Shown piece by piece: positions 1 through 13,310 of a stretch of DNA of 64,000 nucleotides; position 1 is the stretch's first letter; each line of letters opens with the position of its first letter. The notes below the pieces were generated by a model, which did not search any database, was not told where the DNA came from, and worked only from the letters and a program-made list of their open reading frames with translations. A program made the position numbers and the translations under genes. The DNA is taken from contig CM049306.1 in NCBI GenBank assembly GCA_026874595.1, forward strand, positions 92,683,642 through 92,747,641, read 5' to 3'. Origin of the DNA: Sipunculus nudus. Its lineage: Eukaryota; Annelida; Sipuncula; Golfingiida; Sipunculidae.

Positions 1-3000
1 TTCCACTTATCAGGGAAACACCCGGCACGAGTACATAACAGTGTGATAAGCTTTCTTAATCTGTAAGATATCGGAAGGTACAATTAGTTTAATTAATATA
101 TGATTAATTATCTTAAACCACAATATCTACCGCAATGTAATGGCAAAGATTCCGAATTCTCCGAATTTTTGGTTTGTTAACATTTTAATCATACCTGATT
201 ACATGTACATTCTTATTAAATTTATCTTTGTGTATTAAGCTTTATGAAAGGTCTTTACTCAGAAGTTGTAACGCGTGAAATTTAACAATAAAGCACTTCC
301 AAATATATAAAAAAGAACAATGAATAATCCCTCTTGAAATTTATATTTATTTTAAAATGATAATATTCACCTTGATGTATCGAATGTTATATAAACTGCT
401 TTATTAGAAGTGATAAAGCATGGATAGAAGAGTGTAGTATAAAGTGTATATAAAAATATAATATAATAAATACGCCCTTGGTTAAAGACACTCGTCAATA
501 AAAAGTTTTGTCATTTAAAAAATAGGTGTGGTTGGGTTTTCATGTGTGAGACAGCTTATTAGAAAACGTCTATATGTACTCATATAAGTACACAAATTAA
601 AAACCATAGTTGTAAAAATAATCTCCCGCATAGGAGCAGTGTACGTCGCCTTGTGTATTGTACAGGTTTATATATAGGTTTAATTACTTAGCCATCCATT
701 GAGGATTATGTGACGTAGGTGTATACTTTGACCTCATTTATTATCATTCATAAAGTCCACCCACACAAATGACAAACAAATATGACAAAACACTCTACAA
801 CGTGCCATGTAGGATACACACTGCGGCACATCTGGTGATCTAAAGTATCCGGTGAAGGACGTGATAGCATATATGAAATAGTAGTACTTTTTGAAAACCA
901 AGGAACATTAAAAGTAAATATTGCTTTTTTTAATAATGCAAATAACATGATTGTGAAAGAGACATAAGTAATATGGTTCATACAGTTCCCTGGGCTTCAT
1001 TCAACAAATATGTATGCTATAAAGTTTGTAAGCATATTTACTATAAGATTCACTTTTACGCTGGTATAAATTCACACGCCTTATCTGATGGACAAAATTA
1101 TGTTTTGAAAATAGCAGGTTTTAGCTTAACTTTAATGCGTTTAAGTTCTAATCCTAGAACTTATTGTATTTAAACACGAAGAGTTTCATACCGTTTCATT
1201 GTCAGCTGATTAAAATATAGAATGCGGTTGACATGAACTATTGTTATTTATATTCCGAATTTAACAATCACATTTTAGGCAAATCATTAATATGATATAA
1301 TGTATATATTATATAATGTTTTCTTGAGAGAACATCAAGTTCAAAACGAAGAAAAACATATATTCAATATTAAAAAAAATATATTCAATATTTAAAAAAA
1401 AAATCCAATTTTTGTTGATCTATTCTAGGTCTTGGGCAGGCAAATAATTAAATTTTGACTGACTCCCGGAACAAATGTGCCTCGCCTTCTTGAAAAGATA
1501 AATTTTATAGCCAAATCAGTGGTTGTGGTTTTCTTCTTTGCATTTTGACATAGGGAAAGTACCCAGTGATCATGCGTGAACAGATTCAAAGGTAATATTA
1601 CCATGCTTTATGGGACAAACAGCTTGCTTCTTTGATGTTTTTCGTTTAAAGACCTTAATCTAGAAACTGGAACAGTTCAAACGCGAAAGGAATGATTTAA
1701 ATGATTTAAATAGACTAGTTTAAACTGACGAGCAAATTTTCGTGAAAATCCGTGCAAAGAATTTGGAGAATATGCAAATAGACACATGACAGAAGAGTAT
1801 AAAACGGCTGTAATGGCTGAAAGGGGCAGACCTTTAAAGGAGCCACGTGACATGGGATGATTTGTTTATGATAATTGTACCATAAAGGAAGAGTTTTAGC
1901 TAACATGTTAACAATTCCGCGAGGGCATACTATTCATCATGTGGTTAATTGCTGATCATTTTAGAAAGGGTACATTGCCCTTCGATCTATTAACAAATTC
2001 TCCATATTTTTATCTCATCAATATGACTTTTAAATTCTCCTCACAGAATCTCGCTAGATGGCCCTCTTTATACTCTCTGTATACCACTCTTTATCCACGG
2101 AGGGTCGGGCTCTTTTGACTTTTGGCTGCCTTTTGCACGTTTATTGTCGATTGCGTTGGCTTGTTGGTAACACATGATATGTTTGTGGGTGTGTGAGCAC
2201 GCCCCCTTTATATATTCCAAGCAGTTGAATGGACACATTTAATATTTATCATATATGCATAATACGCACCGCATTCACACTGTTACCCTTCATAAGGACC
2301 CAGGTTTCGTCCTCCGGTACTACTGGTCTGGGGCAAGAGATAACGTGTCGCTAAAGCGCCTAGGAATGTCTTAGCTTAATTTACAATGTCCACTGCTCTC
2401 AGTCTCTCCCACCCGCCACCCGCTTTATAAACACATACAAAGAAAATGAACGCTGGAACATGCAGATGATTTTAAGGAGTGTCATAACATAATTCCCTGT
2501 TTAATTTCATGGGACTTTCAGAACCGTCTAAAGTTCAAGTGCCATCCATCACACTAATAAAAGGGTTTGTAAAAGTCCAAGCTCCTATTTTAATCAAGTG
2601 TATCCGTTAATTTAAAATAAATATATACTCGAACTTTAATAGTTAAAATTAAAAAATAACCTTAATGGGATAGTGACTTTTGACCTAGACGATGTCCTCT
2701 TCTTGTTGGTCGGGAATTTTATCGGAGTTGTAAGATTTGTACACCTGTAGTCTGCAATTTTAGGTGAGACGTAATCTATCGTTTTCCAGGGCCAGAAAAT
2801 AAATTCTCAGGTTTGCTATTTCCCGGAATAACAATTTATATAAAGACGTCAAATATACATTAATAACAACCTTATATCTGTTGCATAGTCAGAATTAACA
2901 TGGGTGCGATAAACCTTTCAGGGGTGTTGGATTCGGTTGTAAGGAATTGAGGTATGACGTAGCTTATTAATCTACCACACGATGAAAGAAGTGAACACCT

Positions 3001-3448
3001 TCCTAATTACCATAAACACCCGTGCTAAAGTTCACAAACGTTAAATATAAACTAGAAATAGAAAATTGATCTTACCCTATATGTATATTAAAAATATATG
3101 TAAGTTATCGCTGACAAATGACATACCTGATCAACTGGTACCAGGAGGAGAGTGTGGTACGGAGGTAGGACAGACCGGCACTGACTTGGCCGCCTCGTAT
3201 CACCCCTTATTTATCTTAGTATCTGCGGAGCAAGGTTCACTCGATCAAACACCTTGTCAGTTTGTCCGGTCAACCCACACAGAACTAAACCCCGAGGTTT
3301 ATCTTAGGCCACACCAAAAGGTAATAACTTATCTATCCCGGAATCGCCGCTCCGAATTTTTACAACATAATTCATTTAATAATGAACTAGACTCATGAAA
3401 TTTTCAGGACTTTCTTAAAGTGGGCCATGGAAAAATCGGGTAAATGTT

Positions 3449-3715
3449 GGTGTGGATCCGGCACATGCTTCTTATCCAGGAAAATCATCAAGGAATATGT
3501 ACAAATGTATAGTCACTTATGCACGAATAAACCTCGGAATATGTGCGGGTAGCAACCACTTGTTTGCACGAATGAAACTTGGAGTAAGAGAATGTAAAAA
3601 CTTTTTCCGGAGCATCCCACGTGAAGGACCGCCCAAATTGTGGAGGCCTGCATTCTTTAGAATGCATTTTTCTACAATTTGTATTGAGCACCTTGGCAAT
3701 GTTCCTAACTAGAGT
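3449..3715 (-). repeat. SINE-like dispersed repeat, copy 1 (reverse)
   Basis: Shares ordered blocks with the copies at 21.2, 25.6 and 61.7 kb: a GTGGATCC-type block, a block like GTCACTTATGCACGAAT, then GCATCCCA and a CCAAATTGTGGAGGC-like tail. In the reverse orientation this reads as the 5' part GGGATGCTCC...CATGCATAAGTGACT. It is diverged, so an old copy. Confidence 0.5.
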
Positions 3716-6700
3716 TCTTGCCTTGACCTATCTAAAGAATTCGCGAAAATAAACTAAATTAAATGTTCATATGCATCAGAACGTAAGTACATGTATATTT
3801 GTATATCCTTCATCTAAGTAAGCCATATTTCATCTCCGCAGATAAACGAATAAAATATCGCACTCTCATATTTTTCCTGGCTCCGTTGTCCAGGGAACAA
3901 TTAATCATTTTGGTGTGGCCTTAAAATAATCGAAAGATATTCCGGTCAGAACAGGCAAGGCGTGCAGACATCTGATAAGTGTCCACAACAGCTAACCTTG
4001 AATGGCCGAAACTATCGTGATTATTATATTAATATCCACCCAAAAGCCTAATCATCATGGGGCACTTTTTTACGATATATCTATTTGCTTTGACGTGGTT
4101 TAAAACATATTTCTCACTGGATGTAGTCATATCCTTTTTCTGTTTGGTTTAACTACAATCACCTCGTGAGGGGATTGCTCTCTGATTAATGAACAATATA
4201 GTCATACTGATAACTAGGCAGACCGTTTTAATTTTGTTTATAAGTGCACGTATTTGTGTATGTGCAGTTGTGTACGCCAGAAATATAAGACGCATTTGCA
4301 AAATAAAATAGTATATAAATCTTATATCTTTGTCAAAAGGGTAATATAAATACATATATATTTATATTATTGCTAAGAATATTTAGGGAAGGTTTCTCCA
4401 AAATATATACAGATCATATATATTAATATTGCAAGTGGAAGTTACTTCTGTTGACGTTATCATCATATAAGCTACATGTGACCTGTACCATTAACTATAG
4501 TGACATGTGGTACTTGGCGGCCGCATAAGTTAACACAAGGCATGTCAAATATCATAAGTACTCAATTCAACACGGTTTATCATAGTATAAAATGGTTAAC
4601 AGTACAAAGGAGTAGCATTGCAAGTTATACTTGAAGCAATATTACTAATGTTAATTCTTGATTGCATATGCAGATATTTTGTTTAAGAGTTGTTTTCTGA
4701 GGCACTTTGTTCAGAATAATTCTTTACTCTCAGTTTGAATCACGATGGGTTATGTAAAAAAAATTAAGACGGGTGCTAGATCATGTAATCTGAAGTTTGC
4801 TCTATAATCAACAAGTAGTGGTAGAGGTAAGAAGTTTGATCTTGGGTTGGATATAGTCTTAGTTTTGTGCAACACCTATCCCATTGTCCATATAATAAAT
4901 GATGAGAGAGAGATAGAGAGAGAGAGAATGAAAGTTCGAACGAGTGCCACATTACGCAGTTTTCGATCAGTGTTTGAATAATTAATAATTATGTTCACTG
5001 TGGCGTTATACTGTCTGATATACTGTGGTGTGGATTAAAAGATCTTTGTTTACACTGTAAACCAGACAATTTCCATGGTTTCAATCATCTACTTTTGAGT
5101 TACAGGTTTATCTTGTTTTTAATTAAATATCCGGAAAATGTGTGTCAAGCAGGCCACGATCCAGAGTAGGCCTTTATTTTGTTTTATAATGTAAGATGAA
5201 TAAAGGTGTAATATATAATGAAGGTGTATTATTTTGGTGTTTTTATTGTATTATTCCTATAAAACCTTCCCAAAGAATGGTCAGTAGAGTCACGCATTGC
5301 CTTTAATGTATAGACAATACAAAGAGTCCTCTTTAAGTTTCACATTGTGCACTGATTTCCTCTGGCGTGTCCAAACAGGAGACATCCGGCGCAGAGTGCA
5401 GCGCTCTTATCACCCGGTCACGTCCTACAGGTATACTCTCACTGAGCAATCAACAAGAAATCTCATTCTTGGGGATCGGACGGGGCATCCGGCCGCGGTT
5501 ATGCGGGAAATATCATGTAAGAATTCACAGTGGAATGCTCATTAATCATATCTTGCCAACAGATATTCAGTGTAATGTTCCCACATCCTACAGGGCTCGT
5601 TAACTTAATTTACTATACTCTGTAACCTCCTGCTGTTCACATGTTTTTATGAGATCATTTACTTAAAACCTTATATTTTTCAACAGTTCCTAGATAACTA
5701 CATACGGAAGTGACAACCTAATATGGCAATTAAGATTTTTACGATTAATCTCCAGGTTATGTTTCACAACTTTACAGCCTCTTCACAATGATCTGTCAGA
5801 TATGATAAGTCCCTGCATAAGTAGCCATCTTTGTTGTAGGTGGTTATATTTTTTAGAGTGTTTACATGACTTCATCCAATCAGGAGCTGTCAATTGCATA
5901 GACCTAAATAATACTCCACACTTTAATTGTTTCCCTTGAAATGTAACTAATAAAAATTTTCATGACAAAAAAATGGACATGAGGGGATGAAACGGACTAT
6001 AATACAAGTATCACTATTTTGGGTTTATATAATGAGCATGATGTAACCACTGCCTAAATATTAACATCAGTTATAAGCCATAATTTTTCATATATGAAAA
6101 TCCTAGTCACGCGCTTGCTGATTTGGAGAAAAACCGCCTTTTAAATTCATCTATCAATCTTAACCCAGTATAGTCACGCTAAATTAAATTTAGGGTTTAA
6201 GAACGGGTGTAATTTTATCCATGCCCTTTGTTCAAATTCCCTCGATTTTTAACGGATATGGTCAAACAATAAGGATAATATATATAACATATTAAGAATA
6301 ACTTACGTATTATCTTGACCTAGACTGCCAGCTTGAGTATAGCTCTGCTAAATATGGTGGGTCTGTTCCAGCTACGTTTCCTGTTTACAATTATGATATA
6401 TTTTTGGTATTTTATAATTAAAACAAAGCATCATCATTTTGATATTTGTTAACCAGGGAAGTTGTGGACATTGATCTTAATTTAGGGATTTATTCCCAAA
6501 CTTGTAATCTGAACCTGGTAATTTATTCTTTGTCTTTTGTGTATCCCTCAGTCCATTATGGTTTTGTACTCACGTGACTTCCCTATATGTTCTCATTTAT
6601 CATATGAAAAAGAAAGTAAACATGGTTTTATTTATTGTACAACGTAACAGTGATATTTAAAATAATACAAGCACTGCAAGTGTCATTTTCATTTTTATAT

Positions 6701-8394
6701 TAGTTAAGAATGCATTTTTTTCTGGCACCTAAAAACAAGTATTATGCTGTTTTTAGGCATCTGATTACCTCGCCTAATAAAAATATTAGGAGCCATGGCT
6801 ATGGACCTTTCTCGTTATTTCAAAGGTATTTGCAGCAAAAACATATCACTGTCCAGAAGGACAGACCATACACTTAGGAACCTTTAGGTATGTTTCAAAG
6901 CACGATTCACATCCACATATGCAAAAAGTGCCCGAAACAACCCTTTATCAATTGGTAGAATATCTCAATTATCTCGGCGCAGTTCTTTAACCTTAAAGCC
7001 AACAATTCCTGAGGCTTATACCCCACAATGCATCATGCTACATGAAATAAACCAGTTCTATTTCTTGAACTGTATAGCAGAAGAAGTCAATTAAGATGAA
7101 ACTTTAAGCCACAAACATAAAGATGTTGCGCAACATAAAATGGCCTGTTTAAAAACCACACCAACACAACCAACTTTGGACATACACAGATTAGTCACAA
7201 TATGGATGCTGGGTTGTGATGAGCAGGTTACATTCTATTGTTAAATGCAGAAATACGTTTCCTCTCCCTGATCGTTTTAAATGAGGGAAGTGAGGAACCA
7301 CGTGGTCACGCTGTAGACGATCGATTTCGTGAACTCCACACACACTCTGACCCTGGTGAACGTCCGCCCTTGCTTGTCAGAGTATTCCAGATAAGGGTGA
7401 GACACTGATAGGCAAAGCTGGTTTATTTACTCAATGTAATCATTTTCATATCCGTATACGTAAGAGTAATGGTATAATGGATAGTACACCCATAAAGTGC
7501 ACTGTGATATTTTAGTGAATAGTTCAAACAAAAATGTTTAAATTATGAGAGACACTTTTGATTTATGTGTTTCTCGGATAGGTCCACCTTTAATCTTAAG
7601 AGCTTAATATATGACTGGGAAGTACAGTGTACCGTATATATTATGACTTTGGGTTGATCTAGAAATATTTCGGATCAATTTACCTAGGCCTTGGTGATCA
7701 GAGATAACATCAAGGTGATAGGGAGTCACCCTCTGGTTTCTGGATATTAAAGACACCAAACTCGTAAACAAAAATCTGGTGCAAAGGGCATGCACAGCAG
7801 GCGCGTCAATATTGGGGGATGGGGGGGGGGGGGGGGATATATATCCCTTCATTTTGGTAAGTGGTTTAACATAACTGGGCATTAAATTGTGTGAAATAAT
7901 CTCGTTACTTTACGGGTAGGGTAAACTGAAATAATTAATTACATTATAGGATATCTAACTGCAAGTGTCAAATCGTATGTCAGACGTTGCTATGGACAAT
8001 CGTATGCTCTCATTTACGTAGTAGGCTTTGTTTTCATAAATTTGCATAAACTGGTGATCAATCAGTGCACGTGATCTGCGGCATCGTGGCTAATTTGAAA
8101 GGGTGCTTTAGGAGTTCATAAACAAACAAATTTGATTTTTTTGGGTAAATTTAAAGAATGGCAGATAAGGTAATTTAGAGGATATTTTGAATGGTGGAAA
8201 AAGTGGTATAGCATGGTTATACAGCCTCAATGTTGCATTTAAAAACCTGACAACATTTACACCTTTTCATTCGCAAACTCAATGTAAAACAACACATTTC
8301 GAGCAATTTATAACTTGTAACATTTAATGATATGAACATTGCCATAGTTACAGTCATATACCATGATTGGATTTGACATAAATGTGTATGGCTT

Positions 8395-8404
<10 letters not shown>

Positions 8405-8454
<50 letters not shown>
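8405..8454. repeat. (AT)n microsatellite
   Basis: Near-perfect AT dinucleotide run of about 46 bases flanked by CATA tetramers. It sits directly downstream of the putative minus-strand exon at 8466-8603. Confidence 0.95.
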
Positions 8455-8457
<3 letters not shown>

Positions 8458-8465
8458 CATAAACA

Positions 8466-8603
8466 TTATTGCCAAGTAGGGCCGTGTGTGATGGTATGCA
8501 TGTACTCCTTGCCACTGCTGTCTTGCAGGGTTTGTGTATCAGTCTCGCCCTTGTACGAACCTATTTCTCTCGGCCACATGGAGATCTTCTGGCCGAGATC
8601 GTC
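8466..8603 (-). CDS. putative orphan terminal exon, unknown protein
   Basis: On the minus strand a frame of exactly 46 codons (45 residues and TAA) runs from 8603 to 8466. It is preceded by TTATCAG, a plausible acceptor, giving phase 0. It begins DDLGQKISMWPREIG and ends HTITHGPTWQ. Its composition is clearly richer in GC and in charged and polar codons than the AT-rich flanks, which is why I noticed it. I do not recognise the family. It lies about 500 bp downstream of the stop of lectin gene A on the same strand, so it could be an alternative last exon, the last exon of another gene, or a relic. The frame is also open upstream of the acceptor for a further 12 or so codons, so the 5' edge is uncertain. 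Confidence 0.3.
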   Translation of the reverse strand, partial: DDLGQKISMWPREIGSYKGETDTQTLQDSSGKEYMHTITHGPTWQ

Positions 8604-8709
8604 CTGATAACGTCTTCGAACACTCAATAATATACCTATTTAGTGTTAAATATAGTTCGTAACCTTATAATAGCGTGAATTCCGAACAGTAATTATAGAA
8701 GTATAGGAA

Positions 8710-8710
8710 C

Positions 8711-8748
<38 letters not shown>
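8710..8748. repeat. (GA)n microsatellite
   Basis: Run of GAGAGA with one ATA interruption, about 38 bases. Confidence 0.9.
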
Positions 8749-8856
8749 ATCATATCAGTGGGAAATCGATGGAATAGATAAAACTAGACAGCTAAGAATG
8801 TCATAGATTAGACTGCCTCTTGAGGAATATTATTAATCCACTAGTTTGATTAACAC

Positions 8857-8918
<62 letters not shown>
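8857..8918. repeat. compound (GT)n(GA)n microsatellite
   Basis: About ten GT units run directly into about twenty GA units. It lies in the presumed 3' flank of lectin gene A. Confidence 0.95.
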
Positions 8919-8922
<4 letters not shown>

Positions 8923-9106
8923 ATGGAGATTAGATGGAAGGAAGGATTATAAAGTGAATTGAAAATTGGTGGAATAATAAAGGTAAAAAACAAAGAATAT
9001 GATAAAGTAGACTCTTGGTCGTACAGAAATGTTCCAAATTCGTCATCATTCATTCAGAGAGAAAGAGAGAGATGGAGGGCAGAGTCGTATTTCAGCTTCG
9101 TCACAT

Positions 9107-11636
9107 TTACAGATAGTCAAAGTGCCACAGTTGGTTCTTCTTTCCGTGGTACTTGTAGGGTACCAGTTTGGCGCCGTTCCAGCTGTCTTCGTCATAGATG
9201 TCCAGCACTTCCTCAGGGTTTAGCCGGTTAGAGATCTTGTTCCCGTCCATGACCCACTGCTGTGTAGGACTGGCCGGGTCGTAGGGGAAAAGCCGAGCGC
9301 TGCCCTCTGTAATACAAAAAGAAAGCGTATGTCATTTTCAGGGTAAGAGAAAGGCCACTCTTTTTGAATAATATATCATATTTCCCGCTTCATCGTCGAT
9401 TATGACATTACGATTATTTGATCGTTGCCATGTATCTTTTACCAGCAAAAGGAATTTCTTTTCTTGCTGGAAATGGATACATGGCGAGAAGTTATATATA
9501 CAAACTAGTAGTTAGTGCAGCGGTATATATTCCAATGAAACTACACAATACTTGAACAACTATATCCCTTGCTTGTCGGGGCCTGTGTGTAAATCTATTG
9601 GGGCTCTGTCATTGGGAGACCACTGCATATGAAGCAAAATACACTGGCATTTTAAGGTCAAGCGAACAGGCCTCTTGGGTAGGGATAAGGATCTGAAAAT
9701 GATCCGCATGGGTCGAAATTGGATGAGGCGTCCCTTCCCTTAATCCTTGTCAGAGCTGCCATCGGAATTTGGGACAACGTAGATTATTCATTTATATATC
9801 AATTCCCATTTGATTCAATTCAATAATTATTAAAACTTAATTACAATTCCATATTTTTACTTCAATTCCTCAAATTAATTTTACTCACTTCAACTCCAAT
9901 TTACAATTCTTGAAAGTTTCAATCTTAAAAAAAAAAACAATAAACACATTTCATCGGCCAATGCACTTATAAAGAAATTCAGACACATAGACGGTTCAGC
10001 ATTTTTAGTGCTTGCGGCTTTTGGCCCTGGGTTTCTTTTTATTCAAACCCGTAACATCCAGTTCTCATTAGTCAGAACATTCAATGTCCTGTGGTGTGTG
10101 TGTGTGTTTGTGTAGAGAAAGTACTTTCTGATGAGGGCGACTGCTTCAGTTTGGACCAGATCACTCCTCAAACTACAATTGTCTGTATACGTTTGGCTTT
10201 GTTGTGCTTGTATACGTATATGTGTGTGTCTACGTGAACGTATGTTTAATTAGAGAAAGTACAAGTTCACTGACAACATCAAAAGATAAGTCACTTAGTC
10301 TGGACCTGATCACTTTTCATCTTCCTTCATTCACATTGAATTATCGGCGTTTGGCTCGCTGTCGTATGTGTTTGTGTGAATGGGTTCAAAGACAAACTTT
10401 TTGCCGATATCGAGAGCGAAATGAGTTTGTACGTAACGACTCGGTATTCTTTTCCGTCTTGTACCATATTTGTTGTGTGTTTGTTGAGTGACAGTATACT
10501 TACTGACGACATCCAGAGCGAAGTCGTTGAGTTTGGACCTGATGACCCCGAATTCGTCTTCGTACCAGAGCTGGTTGTCCTTGACCTGGCTATGCTTGCT
10601 GTACATGATGGCTTTCTCTCCGGGGGCAGCGTTCCCCTCCCTCACGTCAAGCACCTTGTCGTTCATGTAACTCCGGATGTAGAAGAAAGATGGCTGGCTG
10701 TGGTAGAAGTAGAATAAAGTCCAGTTGATCCCAGTTTAACCAGATGGCATGTTAATGAAGTTTTGATAAAAGCAACACTAAAAAATGTTATTGTTCTACG
10801 GACATCTGGAAATAATAAATATGATGCTATATGGCAAATTATCAATTTATCTTTTTTAAACTTACATTCATGGAAAATAATAAAATTCGCTTCAGTTCTT
10901 GAAACTGAAAATAGTAATCCATCTTCAACACTTTAACGATTATTTTTTTCAAGGAGTTAAGGAAAAAGCATTAATTAGCAATATCATCAAAGACCTGTCC
11001 CTCATTTTGCAAAAAAAAACAAAAAAAAAAAAAACAAATGGAGCGACGAATCTGTTGGAAATCTATTTTTTTGGTGTGGTCCAACATTTCAATTTCAGGT
11101 AACATTCTTACGCGTGTTCTTCCGTCCACATTTGGTTAGGCCCGTGGTGGTTTTCCCACATGCACACCCTGGCCCCGGCCTCCATGCTGGCCTCGGCAAT
11201 GTCCGCCACTAGGTTCGGGTCAGATCGGCTGTGGATCTGGCTGCTGCTAAACTGTAGCTGCTGAGTCTGACTGTTAGGATCGAAGGGGTTTACGACCAAA
11301 GAGTCAACTGAAACATAATATCTAATATGATAATATAAATAACGAAATAAAACTTTACATCATGTTATTCTCTGTTTGATGCCTTAATGTCTTTAGATTT
11401 ACCACTTTAACAATCAGCACATTTGGCTAATACTCGTATATCCAAAATTTGTCCAAAAGCTGTTTTAAATTCATATTAGACCCCTGAAACCCCTGAATTT
11501 TGTCTGATGAGATACATATTTTTAAAATTTCCATTCATTTTCATATATTTTAATATTTTATTATTATTTTTAAAATTTTACAGCATATTTTGAAATTTGT
11601 TAACGAAATTACGCTATAATGTTGGCAGAGAGATAG

Positions 11637-11693
<57 letters not shown>

Positions 11694-12149
11694 AAACAGA
11701 ACAAATATATAAAGGGGTATGTGTTTACGGGATATGCCCTTGGTTCAATAGTCCCTTAGTAGGCCACTGTTAAACTTATGTTTAAAATTAATTTTTAAAT
11801 AATTAAAAAAAATTGATAGTTGATAAATCGCAAAAAAAATCGTTACATGTAATAAGTGTTTTCGGAGTGAGCAATGAGGGGTATGCACAAAGAGTACTAT
11901 TGAAATATATGACTTTTTAAATTGATACGGATGCATTTGGTTTGACTCACGTCCGACATCGAGACAGAAGTCGTTGACCTTGCTCCTGATGGTACCGGTG
12001 ATGGCGTCAGTGTACCACAGCTGACTATCGTCATCAGGTTTCTGGTGGTACACGATGACGCGGGCCCCGGGGGCAGGGCTTCCACCCTCCACTTCAAGCA
12101 CCATCCCGTGAAGCTGGCTCCGGATGTAGTAGTGCTTACCAAGCGGCAT
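9107..12149 (-). CDS. lectin gene A: double ricin-B-type beta-trefoil protein
   Basis: Four coding exons, complement of 11951-12149, 11112-11307, 10504-10697 and 9107-9306; 789 nt, 262 aa. Introns are phase 1, 2, 1 with donors GTGAGT, GTAAGA, GTAAGT and CAG acceptors. The ATG at 12149 follows an acceptor at 12160, so a 5' UTR exon lies further upstream. The product has six repeats of about 40 residues, that is two beta-trefoils of three. Q-x-W signatures: QLW 43-45, QMW 125-127, QLW 174-176, QQW 212-214, QLW 255-257; the second repeat is degenerate (QQL, 82-84). Repeats also share a VLDV/VLEV core followed by PG or NG. This matches RicinB_lectin_2-like domains, which bind galactose-type or other glycans. 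There is no signal peptide and no enzyme or pore domain, so a soluble cytosolic or non-classically secreted lectin is likely. Sugar specificity cannot be read from sequence. Paralogue: gene B. Confidence 0.85.
11639..11690. repeat. (GA)n microsatellite in intron 1 of lectin A
   Basis: About 24 uninterrupted GA units within the intron between the first two coding exons of gene A. Confidence 0.95.
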
Positions 12150-13235
12150 GATGGCGGCTCTGTAGGAAAATATCAATTCACGATGTCAGTCATGTCCTGG
12201 AGTACCCTGCCAGGTTTTATCATTCCAACGAAGAGGCATTAATATAGGCTTGCCTTTCCCCATTAAAATTTGCAATTCCGCTTAAGATGCATCCTACCAT
12301 CATGTCACACTTTTAGTCACACTTTGCTTGGCCTAAGTGTAAACCTTGTTCTCCCTTCTTACATGCTATCCTACATACACACTACCATGCAAAAAGAGAA
12401 CTGAATGTTTTAAATAGTAAGACTGTTATACATGCCTCAGAATTACGATTATACAGAAAAAAAAAACAGAAAAAAGGCATAGTCGGAATGTCGGAAAGCA
12501 AAAGAAACTAAGTCTTTAGACCATTTTATTGGGAAATTTAGGGATTCGGTGGAACACAGTCTGTAAAATATTTAGTTTTTCCATGTTTGCTACTTCTTAT
12601 CAGCTTCTAATGTGGAAAACATCTATGTTTTCAGCTTTCCAACGGATAGGTAGAAAACGAAAATACCTTTCCGTGCACGTGATTACCTGTATGAGACGTT
12701 ATAGTGTTATTTTGAGCCCAACACTATTGGTGGGTTAACCCTTTTGAGGTTAAATGTTATTCCTTCGATGTAACCCTTTTTAGTGTTTCGTGAGGGCAGG
12801 GGTGCGAAATAGGCCCATGAAAATATGAGTGCAAGCAGCCCAAATTTAACACTATCGGTCCACTGGCATCAATATTTTGCCTACCCAATCTGCCCAAAGG
12901 GGAAATTTTCCGGTGTCCCGTCGGGCCAGTCCGCCCCTGCGCAAGGATTCCAGATTCACGAAAATCCAGAAACCTTTACAGAGTAAACTAAATCACGAAT
13001 AACGAGCATGACAAGACCGGGACATCAATTATTTACAGATATCATGAAAAATCTATTGTATTAAAAACATCAGCCTTTGATCTACAGCTTACATAACAGA
13101 TATATAGTTATTTATAATATCCCTATTTTGACTTTCAATTTCTTATGTTTTAAACATGGATTACCTTTTATACATGAGATGTCAGTGAAGGTAAAGCATG
13201 AATGATTATCCACCAATTATGATGGGGTGTCTAAT

Positions 13236-13310
13236 TCACGAAAGTAATATTTTCGCGATAACCGACCTTTCGCGAATATCGCGAATTTGAATTTCTCGCG
13301 AACATAAAGT
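13236..13310. repeat. TTCGCGAA-type palindromic repeat patch
   Basis: TTCGCGAT, TTTCGCGAATAT, CGCGAATTT and CTCGCGAAC follow each other within 75 bases in otherwise CpG-poor DNA. Each contains the palindrome TTCGCGAA or a near copy. It is probably the remnant of a short dispersed element. Confidence 0.45.

Larger units (their letters stand above)
1..8465. other. gene-poor AT-rich stretch
   Basis: No exon could be recognised on either strand. The open frames here are short, have no conserved-looking composition and match no family I know. It contains a (GA)n run near 4905-4927, a G-run near 7817-7834, and one SINE-like copy (3449-3715). I see no tRNA, rRNA or other structured RNA. Confidence 0.6.

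Noticed and set aside
2280-2370. possible tRNA-like or structured RNA segment
   Set aside because: No cloverleaf or B-box could be built.
3066-3398. 110-codon plus-strand open frame
   Set aside because: The composition is unlike a protein and the frame covers repeat-like sequence partly inverted at 3830-3925. No family recognised.
3205-3925. possible large inverted repeat (GGCCACACCAAAA at about 3307 against TTTTGGTGTGGCC at about 3908; TATCTGCGGAG against CTCCGCAGATA)
   Set aside because: Only short matching words in inconsistent order. Not enough to call a foldback element without an alignment.
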